Below, piece by piece: positions 1 to 4,305 of a stretch of DNA of 6,000 nt. Within the stretch, counting starts at the first letter, position 1; every line of letters starts with the position of its first letter. Where the stretch lies: contig DIFQ01000034.1 of the NCBI GenBank assembly GCA_002419215.1, forward strand, positions 1 through 6,000, read 5' to 3'. The position numbers and the translations under genes were made by a program. Source of the DNA: Syntrophaceae bacterium UBA5744. Lineage in GTDB: Bacteria > Desulfobacterota > Syntrophia > Syntrophales > UBA2192. The notes under the pieces were generated by a model. It searched no databases and was not told the origin of the DNA. It saw only the letters and a program-made list of their open reading frames with translations.

Positions 1-8
1 TGCGGAAT

Positions 9-34
9 CTGTTTCTTAGGAGCCGAGTCTCTGG
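9..34. repeat. Fragment of dispersed repeat, alternative terminus type
   Basis: CTGTTTCTTAGGAG at 9-22 is the perfect reverse complement of 5972-5985 near the other end of the window. The bases after it (GAGCCGAG then TCTCT) match those after GTCATTGCGAG in the composite repeat starting at 65, so this looks like the head of a related element with a different tip. It is followed by purine-rich GAAGT/GAAGTG units (about 37-53), resembling those just before the second composite copy. It is probably cut by the window edge or degenerate. What is seen is the sequence match; membership of one repeat family is inference. Confidence 0.55.
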
Positions 35-105
35 GGAAGTAAAGGAAGTGAAGATATAATAAGAGTCATTGCGAGCCGAGCCTCTAGCAAACCCCTTCCA
101 TAATC

Positions 106-150
106 TCCCTCTCCCTATAAGGATATTTACCTTATAGGTTCCCTCTCCCT
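106..150. repeat. 34-bp insertion with palindrome and flanking duplication
   Basis: CCTATAAGG (114-122) and CCTTATAGG (130-138) form a perfect 9-bp inverted repeat around a 7-base AT loop. TCCCTCTCCCT occurs on both sides (106-116 and 140-150). The second composite copy has this 11-mer once and lacks the 34 bases 117-150. The pattern fits insertion of a small palindrome with duplication of the target. Slippage or recombination between repeats is an alternative. Confidence 0.6.
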
Positions 151-327
151 TGAGGGGAGAGGGCAAGGGTGAGGGTGAATGCCTCCCCTTCCTCTGGTTG
201 GAGAGGGCAGGGGTGAGGGTGAAAAAAGGTACGGGGATCAGTCCCCCTCACCTCGGTCCTCTCCCTCGAGGGGAGAGGAAGATTAAGGTAACGGGTATTC
301 AAAGGCGTGGCAATCTACGATTGGAAC

Positions 328-402
328 GTAGGGAATTAAGTAACTAATTAATTAAGTGAATCTTTCCGTTTTCCCAATTACTTATTACCCAATTACCAGT
401 CA
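328..402. repeat. AT-rich imperfect inverted repeat nested in copy 1
   Basis: A left arm rich in TAAGTAA/TAATTAA words (about 333-357) and a right arm CCCAATTACTTATTACCCAA (373-392, continuing in the same style to 398) are partly complementary across a T-rich spacer. The words repeat at about 7 bases, loosely like the heptad hairpins elsewhere in the window, but far more degenerately. The segment is absent from the second composite copy, where only 19 bases separate the same flanks (5932 and 5952). It is very AT-rich against its surroundings. Confidence 0.4.
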
Positions 403-462
403 CTTCCGCGAAGCAGCTGGATTGCTTCGTCGCTTCGCTTCTCGCAATGACTTCTTGGACGG

Positions 463-498
463 GACAGACCGGATAGACTGAATAGACCGGACAGACCC
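463..498 (+). repeat. Four-copy 9-bp tandem repeat upstream of pfpI-like gene
   Basis: Four consecutive 9-mers read GACAGACCG (463-471), GATAGACTG (472-480), AATAGACCG (481-489) and GACAGACCC (490-498), consensus GAYAGACYG. The array ends 38 bases before the start codon of the PfpI-family gene, so it probably lies in its leader or promoter region. The 9-base period differs from the 7-base period of the hairpin repeats. Function is unknown; it could simply be slippage-prone intergenic sequence. Confidence 0.7.
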
Positions 499-536
499 GA
501 GACCCCTTGCATTGACGAAACAGACGGAGAAAAAGT

Positions 537-1061
537 ATGGCTGACCTGAAAGGTAAACAAGTGGCCGTCCTCGTCGAGGACATGTACCAGGAGTTGGAGT
601 TCTGGTACCCGATTTTGAGGCTGCGTGAGGAGGGGGCCGAGGTTCACATCGTCGGGCCCAGGAAGGGACAGACCTACACGAGCAAGCTGGGGTACGCCGT
701 TTTGTCTGAGATGGCGGCTCACGAGGCTCAGCCCGGCAGCTTCGATGCCGTCATCGTCCCGGGCGGTTATGCGCCCGATATGATGCGGAGGCATCCCGAG
801 ATGGTGAACCTGGTGAAGCAGGTTTTCCTCAACGGCAAGATCGTGGCTGCCATCTGCCACGCGGGTTGGATGCTTGCATCGGCAGGGATCGTCAGGGGCC
901 GCAAAGTGACGTCATTCTTTTCCATCCGCGACGACATGGTTCATGCCGGGGCAAACTGGGTCGACCAGGAAGTCGTCGTTGACGGAAACCTGATTACGTC
1001 GCGGGTGCCCGATGACCTCCCGGCCTTCATGCGGGCCATCATCCGCTCGTTGTCGCAGTAG
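537..1061 (+). CDS. DJ-1/PfpI family protein (PfpI-type)
   Basis: This 174-residue single-domain protein has the usual length of PfpI/YhbO-type members of the class I glutamine amidotransferase-like superfamily. Family members are reported as proteases, deglycases or glyoxalases and act in the cytoplasm, often in protein quality or carbonyl stress control; the substrate here cannot be read from sequence. The nucleophile elbow AAICHAGW (residues 104-111) places the catalytic Cys107 and adjacent His108. VPGGYAP (74-80) is the oxyanion-side loop, and the conserved acidic residue near the N terminus is probably Glu21. The C-terminal block GANWVDQEVVVDGNLITSR (138-156) is characteristic of PfpI. 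CHAG replaces the more common CHGP. The ATG is preceded by GGAG (526-529) at 7-base spacing. There is no signal peptide or membrane segment. A 12-bp hairpin spans the stop codon. The family call is firm; the activity is unknown. Confidence 0.9.
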   Translation: MADLKGKQVAVLVEDMYQELEFWYPILRLREEGAEVHIVGPRKGQTYTSKLGYAVLSEMAAHEAQPGSFDAVIVPGGYAPDMMRRHPEMVNLVKQVFLNGKIVAAICHAGWMLASAGIVRGRKVTSFFSIRDDMVHAGANWVDQEVVVDGNLITSRVPDDLPAFMRAIIRSLSQ

Positions 1062-1072
1062 CGACAACGAGC
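1045..1072 (+). terminator. Strong hairpin spanning the pfpI-like stop codon
   Basis: GCTCGTTGTCGC (1045-1056) and GCGACAACGAGC (1061-1072) form a perfect 12-bp stem with a 4-base loop AGTA. The TAG stop (1059-1061) sits across the loop and the first stem base. No T-run follows directly; the nearest is at 1114-1119, after the left arm of a heptad repeat. It may act as a mRNA 3'-end stabiliser or a weak terminator rather than a classical intrinsic terminator. Confidence 0.5.
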
Positions 1073-1148
1073 AGGCCACAGGCCACAGGTCACAGACGGA
1101 CGCCGACTGCACCTTTTTTACTGTAGCCTGTATCCTGTAGCCTGCAGC
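1072..1148. repeat. Heptad hairpin repeat 1
   Basis: The left arm is CAGGCCA, CAGGCCA, CAGGTCA and a partial unit (1072-1095). The right arm is CTGTAGC, CTGTATC, CTGTAGC, CTGCAGC (1121-1148). Both have an exact 7-base period, with CACAG-type words on the left and CTGT words on the right, so the arms are partly complementary across a spacer with six Ts (1114-1119). It lies between the PfpI-like gene and amrS and has the same architecture as 2298-2405 and 2741-2844. Confidence 0.75.
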
Positions 1149-1174
1149 CTTCGCTCACTTCCCAGTGCCGAAGG
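1148..1174 (+). other. Small stem-loop in the amrS leader
   Basis: CCTTCG (1148-1153) pairs with CGAAGG (1169-1174). Inside this, CACT (1156-1159) pairs with AGTG (1164-1167) around TCCC. The structure lies 28 bases upstream of the amrS start and overlaps the end of the heptad array by one base. It could be a leader structure or chance; no known riboswitch signature is seen. Confidence 0.3.
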
Positions 1175-1202
1175 GCATAAGACAAGGTACTACGGGGGAT
1201 TC

Positions 1203-2297
1203 ATGAAGAATCGCATTCAAAACACGATGCCCAAGGAGGCCATGCTCTGGCGGGCGTGGGGAGAGGGAGGCGTCGAGTGCTACCTCTGCAATCACCACTG
1301 CCGGATCGCGGATGCGGGGTTCGGCATCTGCGGGATGCGCGAAAACCGTCAGGGAAAGCTCTACACTCACGCCTACGGCGAGTTGATTGCCGCCCACGTG
1401 GACCCCATCGAAAAAAAACCCCTGTACCACTTCCTGCCGGGGACCCCCTCGTTTTCCGTCGCAACGATGGGGTGCAATTTCAAGTGCTCTTTTTGCCAGA
1501 ACTGGCAGATCTCCCAGGCCTCCATGCGTGACGGCGGGTCGGTCGAGGGCTACCGAATGCGGCCGGAGGATGTCGTGGAGGCCGCCCTCGAGCATCACTG
1601 CCGGAGCATCTCCTACACCTACACGGAACCAACCATCTTTTTCGAGTATGCCCATGACATCTCGCGCCTGGCAAGACACGCCGGGCTTGCGAACATTTTT
1701 GTCACCAACGGCTACATGACGACGGAAGCCCTCGAGGCGATCGCCCCGTACCTGGATGCTGCCAATGTGGATCTCAAATCCTTCCGGGAAGATTTCTACC
1801 GGACTGTGTGCAAGGGCCGGCTCGGGCCCGTCCTCGAATCCATCCGCTTCATGAAGAAGCTGGGCATCTGGATCGAGATCACGACGCTCATCGTTCCCGG
1901 CATGAATGACGGGGAGGAGGAACTCGACAATATCGCCCGCTTCATCGCCGGGGTCGATCCCGACATTCCCTGGCACGTGAGCCGCTTCCACCCCGACTAC
2001 CGGATGATGGACACCGGGGCAACCCCGCTCGAGGGCCTGCGCAAGGCCTCGTCGGCGGGGAAGAAGGCGGGGCTGCGCTATGTCTATCTCGGCAACGTGG
2101 TGGGTGAGTCCGCAGAGACCCTGTGTCCCGGGTGCCGGAACCCTGTCATCCGCCGCCGGGGCTTCTGGCTGGAGCGAAACGACCTGCGCGACACCCAGTG
2201 CCCGCGCTGTGGGACCCGCATCGCCGGGGTCTTCCGGGAGCGGCGGGCGCAGCCGGCAAACCCGGAGAGCCGCTATCAGGCAACAGGCGGGCGCTAG
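1203..2297 (+). CDS. amrS: AmmeMemoRadiSam system radical SAM enzyme
   Basis: This 364-residue protein matches the AmrS family, a pyruvate formate-lyase-activase-like radical SAM group usually associated with Memo-like and AMMECR1-domain proteins; its reaction is not settled to my knowledge. The N-terminal cysteine block CYLCNHHC...GICGMREN (Cys26, 29, 33, 43) and DPIEKKPLYHFLPG (67-80) are family signatures. The radical SAM cluster motif is GCNFKCSFCQNW (90-101), with Cys91, 95 and 98 binding the 4Fe-4S cluster that cleaves S-adenosylmethionine. SYTYTEPTIFFEY (137-149), PWHVSRFHPDYRM (256-268) and YVYLGNV (293-299) are also typical. Two C-terminal CxxC pairs (308/311, 333/336) look metal-binding. 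GGGGGA (1194-1199) precedes the ATG, but only 3 bases away. Met9 (1227) and Met14 (1242) are alternative starts, and Met9 fits the family's usual N terminus well. Memo and AMMECR1 genes are not in this window. Confidence 0.92.
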   Translation: MKNRIQNTMPKEAMLWRAWGEGGVECYLCNHHCRIADAGFGICGMRENRQGKLYTHAYGELIAAHVDPIEKKPLYHFLPGTPSFSVATMGCNFKCSFCQNWQISQASMRDGGSVEGYRMRPEDVVEAALEHHCRSISYTYTEPTIFFEYAHDISRLARHAGLANIFVTNGYMTTEALEAIAPYLDAANVDLKSFREDFYRTVCKGRLGPVLESIRFMKKLGIWIEITTLIVPGMNDGEEELDNIARFIAGVDPDIPWHVSRFHPDYRMMDTGATPLEGLRKASSAGKKAGLRYVYLGNVVGESAETLCPGCRNPVIRRRGFWLERNDLRDTQCPRCGTRIAGVFRERRAQPANPESRYQATGGR

Positions 2298-2405
2298 CCA
2301 ACAGCCAACAGCCGACAGGCAACAGGCAACAGGCAACAGATCCAAGCTGTAGACTTCTTTTTTTCGTAGGCTGTAGACTGTTGACTGTAGGCTGTAGACT
2401 GTCGG
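2298..2405. repeat. Heptad hairpin repeat 2
   Basis: It begins at the first base after the amrS stop codon. The left arm has six heptads (CCAACAG, CCAACAG, CCGACAG, then GGCAACAG-type units) at 2298-2339. The right arm has five heptads (CTGTAGA, CTGTTGA, CTGTAGG, CTGTAGA, CTGTCGG) at 2371-2405, plus a separate CTGTAGA at 2347-2353. A CAACAG pair with CTGTTG allows long imperfect pairing across a T-rich spacer (2355-2364). It runs directly into the terminator at 2409. Confidence 0.85.
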
Positions 2406-2408
2406 CTT

Positions 2409-2458
2409 GAAAAATCCCGCTCTTTCCCTATATATCAAGGGAAAGAGCGGGATTTTTC
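2409..2458. terminator. Bidirectional-type intrinsic terminator
   Basis: Bases 2409-2429 and 2438-2458 form a perfect 21-bp stem with an 8-base AT-rich loop. The GC core is TCCCGCTCTTTCCC and its complement; five As lie on the left edge and five Ts on the right. The A-tract and T-tract are part of the paired stem, so termination could work in both directions. It should end amrS transcription and insulate it from the CoA-transferase operon. Confidence 0.88.
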
Positions 2459-2740
2459 TTGATTTCTCCCGCTCGGGATGCTATCTCAAACCCTACGTCA
2501 GTGTTGATGAATCAGGCTCTTCGAAGAGCTTCAATCCAGCACGTCCACCGGTTAACAATACCAGCAAATCCCATCAAAACGCGGCACCGTTGCTCCCGGG
2601 TAACCTCCTTCGCCCATCGTCTTTCGAGCCTTCACTCGGTCAGCGCACGATGACGGATTACGCCCCCTTTTCATTGTCGACGCGTTACAGGATGGCAGCC
2701 GACCGCCAGGTCGTGCGGCGCACCGCACCTGCGACGAAAG
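2459..2740. other. Intergenic stretch with no recognisable gene
   Basis: About 280 bases without a convincing coding region. Open frames on both strands (for example + 2459-2653 and - 2552-2779) have no recognisable domain, lack a good ribosome site, and in one case run into the tandem repeat. The stretch is less GC-rich than the genes. It contains a perfect 14-bp palindrome, GCTCTTCGAAGAGC (2516-2529). It could be a decayed gene, an unrecognised small RNA or unselected spacer; I cannot tell which. Confidence 0.5.
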
Positions 2741-2844
2741 CCAACAGCCAACAGCCAACAGCCAACAGCCAACAGCCAACAGCCAACAGATTCCCCCTGT
2801 ATACTTTGTTTTTATTCTGTCGGCTGTAGACTGTCGGCTGTCGG
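2741..2844. repeat. Heptad hairpin repeat 3
   Basis: The left arm is seven perfect tandem copies of CCAACAG (2741-2789). The right arm is four heptads, CTGTCGG, CTGTAGA, CTGTCGG, CTGTCGG (2817-2844). CCAACAG and CTGTCGG pair at 6 of 7 positions, so a long regular imperfect hairpin is possible across a T-rich 27-base spacer. It is the most regular of the three heptad elements and lies upstream of the CoA-transferase operon leader. Confidence 0.88.
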
Positions 2845-2862
2845 TTTCTTTTATTATTTCTG

Positions 2863-2873
2863 AAAGGAGGTGA
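2863..2873 (+). promoter_or_regulatory. Orphan strong Shine-Dalgarno-like sequence
   Basis: AAAGGAGGTGA is complementary to the usual 3' end of 16S rRNA over its whole length, but no ATG, GTG or TTG follows at a useful distance. The first ATG (2923) opens only two codons. It lies about 100 bases before the real start of the CoA-transferase operon, which has its own AGGAGG. It may be a relic of a lost gene, a ribosome standby site or chance. Confidence 0.4.
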
Positions 2874-2928
2874 ATCCGGGGTCAAAGAGACACTTCTTCC
2901 GAAAAAACGGCTTTCGACGGAAATGATC

Positions 2929-2943
2929 TGAGTACGGTACTCA
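2929..2943. promoter_or_regulatory. 15-bp palindrome, candidate operator
   Basis: TGAGTAC and GTACTCA form a perfect 7-bp inverted repeat around one central G. The site lies 30 bases before the CoA-transferase start codon and 17 bases before its AGGAGG. Size and symmetry suit a dimeric repressor such as a TetR-type regulator, a class that often controls CoA and acyl metabolism genes. No regulator gene and no convincing promoter boxes are visible here. Confidence 0.4.
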
Positions 2944-2973
2944 ATCGATGCGGTCTATAAAGGAGGGAACTTT

Positions 2974-4299
2974 ATGACTGTTTTTAAAAATTACGCCGAG
3001 ACCAAGAACAAAAAACCCGGACCGCTTAGCGGGCTCCGGGTCCTCGAAGTCTGCACGCTCCTGTTCGGGCCTGCAGGCCCGTCCTTCCTGGCTGGGCTGG
3101 GCGCCGAAGTCATCAAGATCGAGCTGCCCCCTGCGGGGGACGTGACCCGGTCGCTGAATCCATTCGGCTGGTTCTACAAGGAACAGGGGCCCATGTTCAT
3201 GCACATCAACCCTGACAAGTACTACCTGGCCCTGGATCTTCACATCGACATGGCCCAGCAGATCTTCAAGGATCTCTGTGCCAAGTCCGACGTGGTCGAG
3301 TTCAACCTTCGGCCCGCCGTCACAAACCGCTGGAACATCGGCTACGAGGACATCAAGAAAGTCAACCCCGGCATCATCTACCTCGAGAAGAACGGCTTCG
3401 GCCAGTGGGGCCGCTACGCCGAGGAGGACCGTCCCTCCAATGACGGAGCTGCCCAGGCCCTTTCGGGCTATGCCTGGATGTCCAGCTTCGGGGGCCAGCC
3501 GCCGCTCAAGCAGAGCATCTGGATCTGCGACGTCTACGGGGCCATGATGGGCGAGGTGGCCGTGATGGCCGCCCTGCATCACCGCAAGCGGACGGGCAAA
3601 GGTCAGTACATCGAGATGTCCCAGAGCGAAAACATCATGCGCGCCATGGGGTGGGTCTGGCCCTACCAGCAGGTGACCCAGACACATGCCGAGCCCTCGG
3701 GCAACCGCGACCAATGCATCTGTCCCGCCGACACGTTCTTGTGCAAGGACGGCCTGTTTGCCGCCCTCGCGGCACCGGCGCCGGACGAGTTCAAAGGTCT
3801 CTGCGCGGCGATGGGCAAACCGGAGCTGGCCGGAGAGGCCCGCTTCAAGGAGCACACCGAGCGTCTCAAGACCGAAAACGCCCTCGCAATCCTCAAGATC
3901 ATAGCCGACTGGGCCGTCACGAAGACTGCCGACGAGATCGAAAAGCTCGGCGTCAAGCACGGCTTTGCGGCGACACGCCTCCACACGGCCAAGGACGAGT
4001 GCGAGGATCCTCACCGCCGCGACCGCGGCGCCGTCAAGGAGATCGACGACCCCATGTACGGCAAGTACATGGACCACGAGATCCCCATCAACATGTCCAA
4101 GACGCCTCCCAAGCATCGCTGGACGGTCAGGCCCGTCGGCTTCGACAACGACTACATCATGTCGAAGATCCTGGGCCGCAGCCAGCAGCAGATCGCAGAG
4201 CTTTACGGACACGGGGTGCTGGGGAAGTGGAAGGACCAACAGGGCCGCAGGCCGCCCTCCGACTGGGACGGGCAATCCGGCGCCATCTTGAGGAGGTGA
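2974..4299 (+). CDS. Class III (CaiB/BaiF) CoA-transferase, catalytic-type subunit
   Basis: This 441-residue protein belongs to the family that moves CoA between carboxylic acids through an enzyme aspartyl-CoA thioester. PLSGLRVLEVCTLLFGPAGP (17-36) and GLGAEVIKIELPPAGD (41-56) form the typical N-terminal fold. NPDKYYLALDL (79-89) replaces the usual NRNK-type motif. NPGIIYLEKNGFGQWG (131-146) precedes the active site. The catalytic aspartate is most likely Asp186 in ICDVYGAMMG, 18 residues before the AALHHRKRTGKGQ motif, the same spacing as Asp169 in formyl-CoA transferase. RPVGFDND (386-393) marks the C terminus. AGGAGG (2961-2966) gives a 7-base spacing to the ATG. The next gene starts 6 bases after the stop and encodes a second family member, so a two-gene operon and a heteromeric enzyme are likely, as in benzylsuccinate CoA-transferase BbsEF. 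The substrate cannot be assigned. Confidence 0.9.
   Translation: MTVFKNYAETKNKKPGPLSGLRVLEVCTLLFGPAGPSFLAGLGAEVIKIELPPAGDVTRSLNPFGWFYKEQGPMFMHINPDKYYLALDLHIDMAQQIFKDLCAKSDVVEFNLRPAVTNRWNIGYEDIKKVNPGIIYLEKNGFGQWGRYAEEDRPSNDGAAQALSGYAWMSSFGGQPPLKQSIWICDVYGAMMGEVAVMAALHHRKRTGKGQYIEMSQSENIMRAMGWVWPYQQVTQTHAEPSGNRDQCICPADTFLCKDGLFAALAAPAPDEFKGLCAAMGKPELAGEARFKEHTERLKTENALAILKIIADWAVTKTADEIEKLGVKHGFAATRLHTAKDECEDPHRRDRGAVKEIDDPMYGKYMDHEIPINMSKTPPKHRWTVRPVGFDNDYIMSKILGRSQQQIAELYGHGVLGKWKDQQGRRPPSDWDGQSGAILRR
4291..4296 (+). promoter_or_regulatory. Ribosome binding site inside the upstream gene's end
   Basis: AGGAGG encodes part of the last two arginines of the first CoA-transferase gene and sits 9 bases before the ATG at 4306. 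This supports 4306 as the start and suggests translational coupling of the two subunits. A competing ATG at 4299 opens an arginine/proline-rich shadow frame and is not used. Confidence 0.75.
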
Positions 4300-4305
4300 T
4301 GAGCT

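Larger units (their letters stand above)
65..451. repeat. Composite REP-like repeat with terminal inverted repeats, copy 1
   Basis: The element is bounded by a perfect 11-bp inverted pair, GTCATTGCGAG (65-75) and CTCGCAATGAC (441-451). Inside are hairpin modules of the CCCTCTCCC / GGGAGAGGG type (142-150 with 155-163) and an oppositely oriented CCTCTCCC / GGGAGAGG module (258-278), joined by GGGTGAGGG and CCCTCACC arms. Bases 210-319 match 5823-5932 at 107 of 110 positions in the same orientation. Such GC-rich palindromic units are typical of REP/BIME-like intergenic repeats. No transposase is encoded; the small open frame at 150-347 lies in repeat sequence and is not a gene. Compared with copy 2 it carries extra pieces (117-150, a second diverged hairpin module near 167-209, and about 320-420). 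Confidence 0.8.

Noticed and set aside
150..347. Small + strand open frame
   Set aside because: Translates REP-like repeat DNA; no ribosome site or domain.
1155..2438. Long minus-strand open frame opposite amrS
   Set aside because: Shadow of amrS; its N-terminal part is built from repeat and terminator sequence.
2459..2560. Possible 3' end of a group II intron on the minus strand (GAGCC-like stretch near the palindrome)
   Set aside because: No convincing domain V pairing or tetraloop, and no reverse transcriptase motifs nearby.
2741..2789. CRISPR-like array
   Set aside because: The seven units are perfect 7-mers in direct tandem with no spacers, so it is a simple tandem repeat.
2860..2880. 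Fragment of a 16S rRNA 3' end on the minus strand
   Set aside because: The match is limited to the anti-Shine-Dalgarno segment and a few bases; no further rRNA sequence flanks it.
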